Origin: Lachnospiraceae bacterium
Lineage (GTDB): Bacteria; Bacillota; Clostridia; Lachnospirales; Lachnospiraceae
Direction of reading: 5' to 3'
NCBI GenBank assembly: GCA_017483735.1
Contig: JAFUVF010000042.1
Span: 47,171-111,170 of the forward strand
Length of the DNA stretch: 64,000 nucleotides
In this document: positions 27,567 to 36,206 of the stretch, piece by piece
Layout: the number at the start of each line of letters is the position of its first letter
Position numbering within the stretch: the stretch's first letter is position 1
The notes under the pieces: model-generated
What the model was told of the DNA's origin: nothing
Databases searched by the model: none
Seen by the model: only the letters and a program-made list of their open reading frames with translations
Translations under genes and position numbers: made by a program

Positions 27567-30008
27567 ATGAACAGATTTACCCAAAAGGCACAAGAGGTTC
27601 TCGACAGGGCGCATAAATGCACCAGAAGCCTGAAGCAGGGCTATATCGGCACGGAGCATATCCTTGTGGGGCTTATAAGCACCGAGGATTCCGTGGCATC
27701 AAAGGTTCTTAGGTCAAACAATATCTCTGCAGAGCAGGTAATGCAGATGATACAGGAGCTCATATCCTTTGAGGGAGGAGTGGGAATAAGAGAGCGCGGA
27801 GGATATTCTCCGAGAGCTGAAAAGGTGTTAAATGACGCAGGTGTCATTGCAGAAAAATACGGAAGCGAGGAGATTGGCACCGAGCATCTTCTCATGGCGC
27901 TCATAAGAGAGGGGGAGAATGTAGCCGTAAGGATACTTACCACTCTCGGCGTAAACGTCCAGAAGATATATGCGGAGGTGCTAAGTGCCATAGGTCAGGA
28001 CGCAAATCTGTACAAGGAGGATCTGGGCCTCAAAAAGTCCGAGAAAAAGGGCAAGGGCTCCATGGTGGATCAGTACAGCAGAGACCTTACAAAGCTTGCA
28101 AGCGAAGGTAAGCTTGACCCCGTTGTGGGGAGAAGCGACGAGATACGCCGTGTAATCCAGATATTGTCCAGAAGGACAAAGAACAACCCGTGTCTGGTGG
28201 GAGAGCCCGGAGTCGGAAAGACCGCCGTGGTGGAGGGACTTGCACAGAGGATTGCGGCGGGGGATGTGCCTGCCACGGTACAGAACAAAAGAGTCCTCAC
28301 ATTGGATCTTTCGGGGATGGTTGCAGGCTCCAAATACAGGGGAGAATTTGAGGAAAGAATAAAGAGGGTCATAAAGGAGGTCACGGAATCGGGAAATATT
28401 ATCCTCTTTCTGGATGAGCTCCACACTCTCATTGGCGCAGGGGGCGCAGAGGGAGCAATCGACGCATCAAATATAATGAAGCCCTCGCTTGCAAGGGGGG
28501 AGCTGCAGCTTATCGGAGCCACAACCCTTGTTGAATACAGAAAGTATATAGAAAAGGACGCAGCCCTAGAGAGGCGTTTTCAGCCGGTTACGGTGGAGGA
28601 GCCCACAGAGGAGGAGGCAGTGCGCATACTTGAGGGCATAAAGGGCAAGTATGAGGAGCATCATCATATATTTATAAGCCCCGAGGCAATACAGGCGGCG
28701 GTAAGGCTCTCGGCACGCTACATAAACGACAGAAACCTTCCGGACAAGGCAATCGACCTCATAGATGAGGCGGCAGCCAGCGCAAGGCTTAAAAGTATGG
28801 ATGTTCCGGACAAATATAAGGAGATGCAGGACAAGATTAAGAAGATGGACAGGCAGATAGAGCTGTCCATAAGGATGGAGGCATTCGCACAGGCGGCGGA
28901 GATAAAGAAGGAGCAGGATGCCCTCATAAGGAAATATGAGAAATCCATAGAGAAAAAGAAAATAAAGGATACGGAATACAATTACTCCATAGGGGAGGAT
29001 GATATCGCAAATGTGGTATGTATGTGGACAAAGATACCGGTGCAGAAGCTTGCGGAGAAGGAGAGCGACAAGCTCCTTAAGCTCGAAAAGATACTGCATA
29101 AGCGTGTAATCGGTCAGGATGAGGCTGTTGTAGCTGTTTCCAAGGCTATGCGCAGGGGAAGAGTGGGACTTAAGGATCCTGCAAGACCCATTGGCTCCTT
29201 TTTGTTTCTGGGACCTACGGGCGTGGGAAAGACGGAGCTTTCAAAGGCGCTGGCAGAGGCTATGTTCGGCTCGGAGGACGCTATGATAAGGGTCGATATG
29301 TCGGAGTATATGGAGGGACATTCGGTGTCAAAGATGATAGGCTCTCCTCCGGGATATGTGGGCTTCGACGACGGAGGACAGCTCTCCGAGAAGGTCAGGA
29401 AGAATCCGTATTCGGTAGTTCTGTTTGACGAGGTGGAGAAGGCTCATCCGGATGTGTTCAATATTCTTTTGCAGGTTTTGGATGACGGGCATATAACGGA
29501 CTCCAAGGGAAGAAAGGTGAGCTTCAAAAATACCATAATCATAATGACCTCGAATGCAGGAGCCCAGAGGATAGTGGATCCTAAAAATTTGGGCTTTGCG
29601 GCGGACAAGAGCGAGAAAAAGGACTATGAAAAGATGAAGTCACAGGTTATGGAGGAGGTAAAGCGGAGCTTCAAGCCGGAGTTTATAAACCGTATAGACG
29701 ATATTATCGTATTCCATCAGCTGAATGATGACGATATGAAGGCTATTGTGGAGCTTTTGGCAGGCAATCTCTCCAAGCGCTGCGAGACCCAGATGGGTAT
29801 ACAGCTGTCTCTCACGGCGGCATTGAAGCAGCATCTGGTGAAAAAATACTCCGATGTAAAGATGGGCGCAAGGCCTTTAAAGCGCGCAATCCAGTCGGAG
29901 GTTGAGGATGCCCTTTCCGAGGAGATACTCAAAAAGAAGGTAAAGCCCGGAGACAGGGTAAGCGCAGGCTACAAAAATGATAAGGTCATATTTACTCTAA
30001 AGCAATAA
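27567..30008 (+). CDS. clpC: ATP-dependent Clp protease ATP-binding subunit / chaperone
   Basis: 813 residues behind TTGGAGG. Two Clp_N repeats occur at ~1-145 (RFTQKAQEVLDRAH, GTEHLLMALI). AAA+ domain 1 has Walker A GEPGVGKTA and Walker B IILFLDELHTLIG. A short middle domain (DVPDKYKEMQDKIKKMDRQ) holds the UVR-type coil found in ClpC. AAA+ domain 2 has GPTGVGKTE and VVLFDEVEKAH. The C-terminal D2-small domain ends with VKPGDRVSAGY. It unfolds substrates for ClpP and acts in protein quality control. The mcsA/mcsB adaptor-kinase genes usually found with clpC are absent here. Confidence 0.95.
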   Translation: MNRFTQKAQEVLDRAHKCTRSLKQGYIGTEHILVGLISTEDSVASKVLRSNNISAEQVMQMIQELISFEGGVGIRERGGYSPRAEKVLNDAGVIAEKYGSEEIGTEHLLMALIREGENVAVRILTTLGVNVQKIYAEVLSAIGQDANLYKEDLGLKKSEKKGKGSMVDQYSRDLTKLASEGKLDPVVGRSDEIRRVIQILSRRTKNNPCLVGEPGVGKTAVVEGLAQRIAAGDVPATVQNKRVLTLDLSGMVAGSKYRGEFEERIKRVIKEVTESGNIILFLDELHTLIGAGGAEGAIDASNIMKPSLARGELQLIGATTLVEYRKYIEKDAALERRFQPVTVEEPTEEEAVRILEGIKGKYEEHHHIFISPEAIQAAVRLSARYINDRNLPDKAIDLIDEAAASARLKSMDVPDKYKEMQDKIKKMDRQIELSIRMEAFAQAAEIKKEQDALIRKYEKSIEKKKIKDTEYNYSIGEDDIANVVCMWTKIPVQKLAEKESDKLLKLEKILHKRVIGQDEAVVAVSKAMRRGRVGLKDPARPIGSFLFLGPTGVGKTELSKALAEAMFGSEDAMIRVDMSEYMEGHSVSKMIGSPPGYVGFDDGGQLSEKVRKNPYSVVLFDEVEKAHPDVFNILLQVLDDGHITDSKGRKVSFKNTIIIMTSNAGAQRIVDPKNLGFAADKSEKKDYEKMKSQVMEEVKRSFKPEFINRIDDIIVFHQLNDDDMKAIVELLAGNLSKRCETQMGIQLSLTAALKQHLVKKYSDVKMGARPLKRAIQSEVEDALSEEILKKKVKPGDRVSAGYKNDKVIFTLKQ

Positions 30009-30013
30009 ATATG

Positions 30014-30042
30014 TGGAAAAAAACCACAGGATGTGGTATAGT
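30014..30042 (+). promoter_or_regulatory. Possible promoter of the small beta-rich protein
   Basis: TATAGT (30037-30042), preceded by a weak TGGAAA at 17-bp spacing, lies between clpC and the 137-residue gene, 45 bases before its start. The -35 is poor. Confidence 0.35.
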
Positions 30043-30086
30043 AAAGTCGTAAGCATATAGACCTTACAAACACGGAGGAAAACAAA

Positions 30087-30500
30087 ATGGCAGTGGTAGC
30101 AGAGCTAATCAGAAACGAATCGGACGGTACTTTCAGCTTTGGAAATCACACTTTGGCTTCGAAATCGAAGCTGGAGGATTTCAAATTCGGCGGTGATCTT
30201 CTCAAGGTAAAGACATACAACGAGATTACCAAGCTCGAGAAAAACGGACTTTTCCTCTATGAATCCGTTCCAGGAACCAGCGTCAACAACTTTAAGGAGT
30301 TTGACAATGGCGTGGAGTTTACAGTAGAGGGCGACAAGGATGCCCAGATTACCGTGGGTCTCAAGGATGAAACCGAGTATCAGGTGTCAATCGGCGGTAA
30401 GAATACGGGTACAATGAAGACAGGTCTCGGTGGAAAGCTTTCGATGAGTATAGAGCTTGCCGGGGCAGGCGAAGTGTCCGTAAAGGTAACACAGGCATAA
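30087..30500 (+). CDS. Small beta-strand-rich protein, unknown function (database name endosialidase-like)
   Basis: 137 residues behind CGGAGG, with no signal peptide and no transmembrane helix. The composition (Gly, Thr, Val, Lys alternating) predicts beta strands throughout: VEFTVEGDKDAQITVGL, YQVSIGGKNTGTMKTG, LSMSIELAGAGEVSVKV. Similar short proteins in Lachnospiraceae are, as far as I recall, labelled endosialidase, but nothing here supports glycosidase activity. A strong terminator follows directly, and a possible promoter precedes it, so it may be a single-gene transcript. Confidence 0.7.
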   Translation: MAVVAELIRNESDGTFSFGNHTLASKSKLEDFKFGGDLLKVKTYNEITKLEKNGLFLYESVPGTSVNNFKEFDNGVEFTVEGDKDAQITVGLKDETEYQVSIGGKNTGTMKTGLGGKLSMSIELAGAGEVSVKVTQA

Positions 30501-30514
30501 TAATCAAAGGATAA

Positions 30515-30549
30515 GTCCCGGCATCGCTAAAGACGCCGGGATTTTCTTT
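30515..30549 (+). terminator. Rho-independent terminator after the small beta-rich protein gene
   Basis: CCCGGC (30517-30522) pairs with GCCGGG (30535-30540), extended by flanking pairs, and is followed by ATTTTCTTT. It ends 15 bases after the stop codon region and just before radA. Confidence 0.85.
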
Positions 30550-30567
30550 GTGGAAATAAAGGGGAAT

Positions 30568-31947
30568 ATGGCGAAGGCAAAAAAAGAAACAATTTTTTTC
30601 TGTCAGTCCTGCGGATATGAATCCGCAAAATGGATGGGACAATGTCCCGGCTGCAGGGAATGGAATACATTTGTGGAGGAGCCGGCGGCCAAGTCAGTAA
30701 AGAATAAGTCCGGCGCCGTTTCTATGCGCCCTGGCTCCAAGGCGGAGGTAAGCATCCTTTCGGAGGTCTCCGTAAGTGAGGGAGAGCGGCTTTATACCGA
30801 TATCGGAGAGCTGGACAGAGTTTTGGGCGGAGGTATCGTCAAGGGCTCCCTAATCCTGGTGGGAGGAGACCCCGGTATAGGCAAATCCACACTTTTATTG
30901 CAGGTCTGCCACAGACTTTCCGAAAAGAGCCATAGGGTATTATATGTATCGGGGGAGGAGTCAAAGGCGCAGATAAAGATGCGTGCGGACAGAATCGGAA
31001 GCTTTGGCGATAAAATGCTCCTTTTGTGCGAGACGGATTTGGGTGATATATCCGAGGCTATCAGAAAAGAGCAGCCTGAGGTCGTAATAATTGACTCCAT
31101 ACAGACAATGTATAACGAGGATGTAACCTCGGCTCCCGGCAGTGTGTCACAGGTGCGTGAATCCACGGCAGTGCTTTTGCAGCTTGCCAAGGGACTTGGC
31201 ACGTCGGTTTTTATCGTGGGGCATGTGACAAAGGAGGGAACCGTTGCTGGCCCCAGAGTTCTTGAGCATATGGTTGATACTGTGCTGTATTTCGAAGGGG
31301 ACAGACACGCCTCCTACAGGGTGCTCAGGGCGGTAAAGAACCGTTTCGGCTCCACAAATGAGATAGGTGTTTTCGAAATGCAGGAGAAGGGACTTATGGA
31401 GGTAAAGAACCCTTCCGAGTATATGCTTTCCGGCAGACCCGAGAATGCGGGAGGCTGTGTCGTCGTATGCACAATGGAGGGTACAAGACCGCTTCTCATC
31501 GAGATACAGGCGCTTGTCTGCCACAGTAATTTCGGACTTCCTAGACGTCAGGCCACAGGCACGGATTTTAACAGAGTAAATCTGTTGATGGCGGTTTTGG
31601 AGAAGAGGATAGGAGTACAGCTTGGAAGCTGCGACGCATATGTGAACATAACGGGAGGTTTAAAGGTCACAGAGCCAGCAATCGATATGGGGATAGTCCT
31701 TGCAGTGCTTTCGAGTTTCAAGAATAAGCCCCTGGGGGATAAGCTGGTTGCCTTCGGCGAGGTGGGCTTATCCGGCGAGGTAAGGGCTGTGACGGGAGCG
31801 CTGCAGAGAGTTAAGGAGGCGGAGAAGCTGGGCTTTACTACCTGTATAGTACCCTTTGTGTCCGTGGATGAATGTAAGAAAAATTCGGAAATTGAGATAA
31901 TAGGCGTAAAAAATGTGCAGGAAGCTATAGATTATATATTGAAATGA
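30568..31947 (+). CDS. radA: DNA repair protein RadA (branch-migration ATPase)
   Basis: 459 residues from ATG 30568 (GGGGA upstream). The four-cysteine zinc finger CQSCG...CPGC lies near residues 11-28. The RecA-like core has Walker A GGDPGIGKST. The family-specific KNRFGS motif sits near residue 258. The C-terminal Lon-protease-like domain starts around residue 300 (ALVCHSNFGLPRRQATG). RadA extends recombination intermediates and helps in repair. It begins directly after the terminator of the preceding gene and is 16 bp before the GH3-like gene. Confidence 0.95.
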   Translation: MAKAKKETIFFCQSCGYESAKWMGQCPGCREWNTFVEEPAAKSVKNKSGAVSMRPGSKAEVSILSEVSVSEGERLYTDIGELDRVLGGGIVKGSLILVGGDPGIGKSTLLLQVCHRLSEKSHRVLYVSGEESKAQIKMRADRIGSFGDKMLLLCETDLGDISEAIRKEQPEVVIIDSIQTMYNEDVTSAPGSVSQVRESTAVLLQLAKGLGTSVFIVGHVTKEGTVAGPRVLEHMVDTVLYFEGDRHASYRVLRAVKNRFGSTNEIGVFEMQEKGLMEVKNPSEYMLSGRPENAGGCVVVCTMEGTRPLLIEIQALVCHSNFGLPRRQATGTDFNRVNLLMAVLEKRIGVQLGSCDAYVNITGGLKVTEPAIDMGIVLAVLSSFKNKPLGDKLVAFGEVGLSGEVRAVTGALQRVKEAEKLGFTTCIVPFVSVDECKKNSEIEIIGVKNVQEAIDYILK

Positions 31948-31963
31948 GGACTTTGGCGGAATT

Positions 31964-33304
31964 ATGAGAAGAAAGAGAAAAGATAAAGATACGGTTGATA
32001 AAAAGGAGCTGATCGAGGAATTGAGCGAAGAGGAGCCTCAGCCCATGGAGGAGGAAGAAAAGATGGTTCAGACGGAAGCAGAGACTGAGGAAAGTGCTGA
32101 AAAAACTCCGGAGGAAGAGCCTCCTGTGAAAGAAACAGGTAATCTTGAAGAAGTCAGGGATCAGAAGACTCCGGAGGAGCTTCGGCGTGTCGCCAGAAAA
32201 CGCAGGAGACGGCAGAATCAGGCACTCGCATATACTGTCCTCGTAGGGATGATACTTGCTCTGGTGTGCATAATTGCCGCAGGGACTATTCTTATAGTGA
32301 GAACAATAAGGAATCGCAGTGTTGGCAGCGTAAATTCCGACGAGCAGACAAAGCTTATAGAGGAGGCTTTGAACAAAGAGGAGGAGCCCATAAGCACCCC
32401 TGAGATTGTGGAGCTTCCGGAAGCGACCATGTCCCCGGAGGAAATATTGGACGGAATAGTCGATGATGTGATATCGGGTATGAGTCTCGAAGATAAGGTG
32501 GCGGGGCTTTTCATTGTGACACCCGAAGCCATAACCGGCGCAGGCACGGTGACACAGGCGGGAGAAAGCACGGAGAAGGCGCTTTCCCAATACCCTGTGG
32601 GAGGAATAATATATCAGGAGAAGAACATCAAGGATTCCGCAAAGGCGGCAGAGATGATAGAGAAGACAAAAGGGTATTCCAGCTATCCTCTGTTTGTGGT
32701 CTATTCCGAAAAGAAGGGGGAGTATGACAAGATAAACACGGAAATCGGGATGAATCTTCAAATCATACATGTGGGGGATATAGAGGATCAGGCAGTATTG
32801 GAGTACATTGCCCAGACGAAGGCTGGGGATCTCTCGGGATTGTATATCTGTGTGGGCGATTTCCCCGGAAGCAGTGAATCTTTTGAGGCGTTTAACGACT
32901 ATGTTTCTGCGGGAGCTGATATGCTGATGCTTGGCAATGATAAGTTTTCAGAGCTTTCGAGCGATGAGCTTCCGGCTTCGCTATCGCAGGAGATTGTCAC
33001 GGAAAAGTTAAGAACCGCTCTTTCCTATAATGGGGTGGTGGTGTCGGGCTCTCTTTCGGATTCTGCGATAAAGGATTATTATGCCTCGGATGAGGCTGCA
33101 ATAATGGCACTCAGGGCGGGCTGCGATATGCTCCTGAATCCTGAAAAATTTGATGTCGCCTACAAGGGAGTACTCGCCGCAGTACAGGACGGCACAATAT
33201 CCGAGGCACGTATTGATGATGCGCTGAAGCGTATTTACAGGGTTAAATATGCGGAGGCAGCATGGGGAATTGAGGAGAATCAGGCGCAAGAGGGGAATGC
33301 ATAG
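31964..33304 (+). CDS. Membrane-anchored GH3-like (NagZ-fold) protein, probably catalytically inactive
   Basis: 446 residues. A strongly charged cytoplasmic N-terminus (~1-80, many Glu) is followed by one transmembrane helix (~86-112). The extracytoplasmic part starts about residue 160 and follows the GH3 N-terminal barrel: GLFIVTPEAITG, QYPVGGIIYQEKNI, ADMLMLGN and LPASLSQEIVTEKLR, ending with ISEARIDDALKRIYRVK. The KHFPGHG dyad region reads VGDFPGSSE here. The catalytic-aspartate segment (usually VVVSDxLxMxAI) reads VVVSGSLSDSAI, with Gly in place of Asp. The fold is clear; activity is unlikely. Confidence 0.78.
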   Translation: MRRKRKDKDTVDKKELIEELSEEEPQPMEEEEKMVQTEAETEESAEKTPEEEPPVKETGNLEEVRDQKTPEELRRVARKRRRRQNQALAYTVLVGMILALVCIIAAGTILIVRTIRNRSVGSVNSDEQTKLIEEALNKEEEPISTPEIVELPEATMSPEEILDGIVDDVISGMSLEDKVAGLFIVTPEAITGAGTVTQAGESTEKALSQYPVGGIIYQEKNIKDSAKAAEMIEKTKGYSSYPLFVVYSEKKGEYDKINTEIGMNLQIIHVGDIEDQAVLEYIAQTKAGDLSGLYICVGDFPGSSESFEAFNDYVSAGADMLMLGNDKFSELSSDELPASLSQEIVTEKLRTALSYNGVVVSGSLSDSAIKDYYASDEAAIMALRAGCDMLLNPEKFDVAYKGVLAAVQDGTISEARIDDALKRIYRVKYAEAAWGIEENQAQEGNA

Positions 33305-33387
33305 GGGGAGTATCCTTTAAGGTTATATCAAATAATTTTGTGTAGAATTATCTCTCAATTTATAGTAAAATACTTTTGGGAATAAAT

Positions 33388-33399
33388 GCGATAGACGGG
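33388..33399 (-). repeat. 12-bp copy of the tRNA-Gly 3' end
   Basis: GCGATAGACGGG occurs here and again at 33545-33556, where it is the 3' acceptor/T-stem end of the tRNA-Gly gene. The two copies are in the same orientation, 157 bp apart, and bracket the hairpin block and palindrome. This looks like an attachment-site duplication or a tRNA fragment. Confidence 0.6.
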
Positions 33400-33498
33400 G
33401 TGCAGGATGTCCGGTGGACATCCGCATGCACCGACCGAAGACCACTTTATGTGGTCTGAGATACGAACCCTCGCAGGAGCAGAGCCCTTTGGGCTCTG
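33400..33498. other. Array of three perfect hairpins, possible structured RNA or miniature element
   Basis: Hairpin 1: GTGCA-GGATGTCC, loop GGT, GGACATCC-(gca)-TGCAC (33400-33431). Hairpin 2: GACCAC, loop TTTAT, GTGGTC (33440-33456). Hairpin 3: CAGAGCCC, loop TTT, GGGCTCTG (33480-33498). All core stems are perfect. No coding frame makes sense across them. The block lies in the 397-bp gap between the GH3-like gene and the nuclease gene. Confidence 0.55.
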
Positions 33499-33540
33499 TA
33501 TAAAATAAGAGGGTATCTGTAGATACCCTCTTATTTTATA
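33499..33540 (-). terminator. Bidirectional terminator: perfect 20-bp palindrome after tRNA-Gly
   Basis: A 20-base arm (33499-33518) and its exact reverse complement (33521-33540) are separated by two bases (GT). The GC-rich centre GAGGGTATCT is flanked by TATAAAATAA on one side and TTATTTTATA on the other, so both strands end in a U-rich tract. It starts three bases beyond the tRNA 3' end. Confidence 0.8.
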
Positions 33541-33543
33541 TTG

Positions 33544-33616
33544 AGCGATAGACGGGACTCGAACCCGCGATTTCCACCTTGGCAAGGTGGCGCTCTACCA
33601 ACTGAGCCACTATCGC
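33544..33616 (-). tRNA. tRNA-Gly (anticodon GCC)
   Basis: On the - strand: acceptor GCGATAG pairs with CTATCGC; the D-arm contains GGCTCAGTTGGTAGAGC; the anticodon stem CCACC/GGTGG surrounds the loop TTGCCAA (anticodon GCC); the T-arm is CGGGTTCGAGTCCCG. The discriminator is T, and CCA is not encoded. All arms pair fully. Confidence 0.96.
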
Positions 33617-33701
33617 ACATCCGCCTAACGGACAAGTGTTAGTATACTATAAGGTTCTGCAAAAGTCAACAAGGTTTTTGCAAAAAATTTAGGGAGAGGA
33701 A

Positions 33702-35309
33702 ATGCCTATGAAACTGGTGTTTGTGGGTGCCGACCATGAGGTTACCGGGAGCTGTCATTATATAGAGGTTGGGGACAAGCATATTCTCGTGGACTACGGC
33801 ATGGAGCAGGGGACGGATGCCTTCGAGAATGCAGAGCTGCCCGTGGGGGCTCCGCAGATAGACTATGTATTCCTTACCCACGCACATATAGACCATTCGG
33901 GGCTTCTGCCGCTTTTGTATGCCAGAGGCTTCAGGGGGCAAATCTACGCAACCGATGCTTCCTGTGATTTGTGCAGCATAATGCTCAGGGATTGCGCACA
34001 TATCCAGCTCTCGGAGGCTGAATGGAAGAGCAGAAAGGCAAAGCGAGGAGGAGATATCGTTCCGGAGGAGCCTCTGTATCGTATGGAGGACGCAGAAGGT
34101 GCAATCAAGCGTCTTGTTCCGTGCAAATATAACAGTGTTATAGAAGTGTGTGAAGGCGTGAAGATACGCTTTACGGATGTGGGGCATCTGTTGGGCTCCG
34201 CCTCCATAGAGGTATGGCTTAAGGAGGATGACAACGAGAAGAAGATAGTCTTTTCGGGAGACCTCGGAAATAAGCATCAGCCTCTCTTGAAAGACCCGGT
34301 ATATACGGAGGAAGCGGACTATGTAGTAATGGAATCCACCTACGGAGACAGGCTTCATTCCGCAGAAATGCCGGATTATGTGGGAGAGCTTGCAAGGATT
34401 TTGAAGGAAACCTTTGACAGGGGCGGAAATGTCGTAATTCCTTCCTTTGCCGTGGGCAGAACCCAGGAAATGCTGTATTTCTTAAGACAGGTAAAGGAGA
34501 ATGCGCTTGTGAAGGGGCATGAGGATTTTCCGGTGTATGTGGACAGTCCTCTCGCTGTTGAGGCTACGGGAATATTTCAGGAGAATAAATGGGATTGCTT
34601 TGACGAAGAAGCGATGGAGCTTGTGCGCAACAATATAAATCCCATTTCCTTTGCGGGACTTAAGCTGTCCATCACAAGCGATGAGTCCAAGGAAATCAAC
34701 TTCGACGATACGCCGAAGGTTATAATCTCCGCCTCGGGCATGTGTGAGGCAGGGCGTATCAGGCATCATTTAAAGCATAATCTCTGGCGCCCGGAATCCA
34801 CAATCCTTTTTGTGGGCTATCAGGCTGTGGGAACCCTGGGGCGTGCTATCGTAGAGGGTGCAAAGGAGGTTAAGCTTTTCGGCGAAGTGATAGAGGTAAG
34901 GGCGCAGATAAAAAAGCTTGCCGGTATCAGCGGTCATGCGGACAAGGAAGGCTTGATAGAATGGATAAGCGCCTTCAAAGAGAAGCCCAAAAAGGTATTC
35001 ATAGTCCACGGCGAGGATTCCGTGATGGCATCCTTTGTGGAATGCTTGAAGATAGAGCACGGACAGAGGGCCTATGCGCCATACTCCGGCTCAGTGTTTA
35101 ATCTTGTCAGCAATAAGTTTGAATATGAGGCGGAGCCTGTTCCCGTAAAGAAGAAGACAAAGCCTGCGAGCGGAGTATATGCAAGGCTTGTTGCCGCAGG
35201 TCAGAGGCTTGTCGCCGTCATCAAGAAATGCGAGGGTATGGCAAACAAGGATATCGGAAGGTTCGCAGACCAGATAATTACTCTCTGCGACAAATACGAC
35301 AGAGGATAA
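33702..35309 (+). CDS. Metallo-beta-lactamase/beta-CASP ribonuclease-like protein
   Basis: 535 residues behind AGGGAGAGG (ATG 33702; ATG 33708 is an equal alternative). Motif 2 is THAHIDHSG, the zinc-binding HxHxDH. DVGHLLGSASIEV carries motif 3 and FSGDLGNKHQPLL motif 4. The beta-CASP part has ESTYGDR (motif A region), ISASGMCEAGRIRHHL and SGHADKEGL (motif C His). Relatives process RNA (CPSF-73-like, YsiA/TTHA0252 type). A C-terminal extension of ~75 residues (after residue 460) has a Lys-rich linker and a helical tail of unknown role. Promoterless distance suggests it starts the thyA-folA run. Confidence 0.88.
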   Translation: MPMKLVFVGADHEVTGSCHYIEVGDKHILVDYGMEQGTDAFENAELPVGAPQIDYVFLTHAHIDHSGLLPLLYARGFRGQIYATDASCDLCSIMLRDCAHIQLSEAEWKSRKAKRGGDIVPEEPLYRMEDAEGAIKRLVPCKYNSVIEVCEGVKIRFTDVGHLLGSASIEVWLKEDDNEKKIVFSGDLGNKHQPLLKDPVYTEEADYVVMESTYGDRLHSAEMPDYVGELARILKETFDRGGNVVIPSFAVGRTQEMLYFLRQVKENALVKGHEDFPVYVDSPLAVEATGIFQENKWDCFDEEAMELVRNNINPISFAGLKLSITSDESKEINFDDTPKVIISASGMCEAGRIRHHLKHNLWRPESTILFVGYQAVGTLGRAIVEGAKEVKLFGEVIEVRAQIKKLAGISGHADKEGLIEWISAFKEKPKKVFIVHGEDSVMASFVECLKIEHGQRAYAPYSGSVFNLVSNKFEYEAEPVPVKKKTKPASGVYARLVAAGQRLVAVIKKCEGMANKDIGRFADQIITLCDKYDRG

Positions 35310-35335
35310 ATAAATATAAGGAGTTATGTAAACTA

Positions 35336-36184
35336 ATGAGCTACGCAGATGAAGTGTTTATAAATATGTGCAGGGATATACTTGAGAACGGCACATCCAC
35401 GGAGGGGGAGAAGGTGCGTCCCCACTGGGAGGACGGTACTCCTGCATATACAATCAAGAAATTCGGAGTGGTAAACCGCTATGACCTCTCAAAGGAATTT
35501 CCCATAATGACCTTGAGGCGGACTGCGCTTAAAAGCGCCACGGACGAGATGCTCTGGATATGGCAGGCAAAGTCCAACAATATACACGACCTCCACAGCC
35601 ATATATGGGATGAGTGGGCGGATGAGGACGGCTCCATCGGGAAGGCTTACGGGTATCAGATGTCCGTAAGGCATGAGTACAAGGAAGGCATGATGGATCA
35701 GGTGGACAGGGTCATCTATGACCTTAAGAACAATCCCTTCAGTAGGAGGATTCTCACAAATATCTATGTGCATCAGGATCTCCACGCTATGAGGCTCTAC
35801 CCCTGCGCATATTCGATGACCTTCAATGTGACGCAGAATAAGGGAGAGGATAAGCTTACGCTCAATGCGATATTAAATCAACGCTCGCAGGATGTGCTGG
35901 CGGCAAACAACTGGAATGTGGTGCAGTATGCGGTGCTTCAGCACATGCTGGCACAGGTGTGCGATATGAAGGTGGGAGAGCTTGTACATGTCATTGCGGA
36001 TGCACATATCTACGACAGGCATGTTCCGTTAATAAAGGAGCTGATAGGAAGAAAGCCTTTTCCTGCGCCGAAATTCATATTAAATCCGGATGTGCGTGAT
36101 TTCTACAAATTTACGAGGGATGATGTAAGCTTGGAGGGCTACGAGTTCGGAGAGCAGATTACGGACATTCCTATCGCAATATAA
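35336..36184 (+). CDS. thyA: Thymidylate synthase
   Basis: 282 residues from ATG 35336, with AAGGAG about 13 bases upstream (rather far). RPHWEDGTPAYTIKKFG, the FPIMTLRRTALKSATDEML region, the catalytic Cys in RLYPCAYSMTFN, LNQRSQDVLAANNWN and HIYDRHVPL all match ThyA. It methylates dUMP to dTMP using 5,10-methylene-tetrahydrofolate, leaving dihydrofolate for the next gene product, folA, 22 bp downstream. Classic thyA-folA pair. Confidence 0.95.
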   Translation: MSYADEVFINMCRDILENGTSTEGEKVRPHWEDGTPAYTIKKFGVVNRYDLSKEFPIMTLRRTALKSATDEMLWIWQAKSNNIHDLHSHIWDEWADEDGSIGKAYGYQMSVRHEYKEGMMDQVDRVIYDLKNNPFSRRILTNIYVHQDLHAMRLYPCAYSMTFNVTQNKGEDKLTLNAILNQRSQDVLAANNWNVVQYAVLQHMLAQVCDMKVGELVHVIADAHIYDRHVPLIKELIGRKPFPAPKFILNPDVRDFYKFTRDDVSLEGYEFGEQITDIPIAI

Positions 36185-36206
36185 GGTATTATGAAAGGAC
36201 ATAAAT

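Noticed and set aside
31925..32770. 281-codon open frame on the - strand over the GH3-like gene
   Set aside because: Antisense shadow without recognisable motifs; the + strand gene has a ribosome binding site, transmembrane helix and GH3 fold.
33355..33585. 76-codon open frame on the - strand
   Set aside because: It runs through the tRNA-Gly gene and its terminator, so it is a translation artefact of structural RNA.
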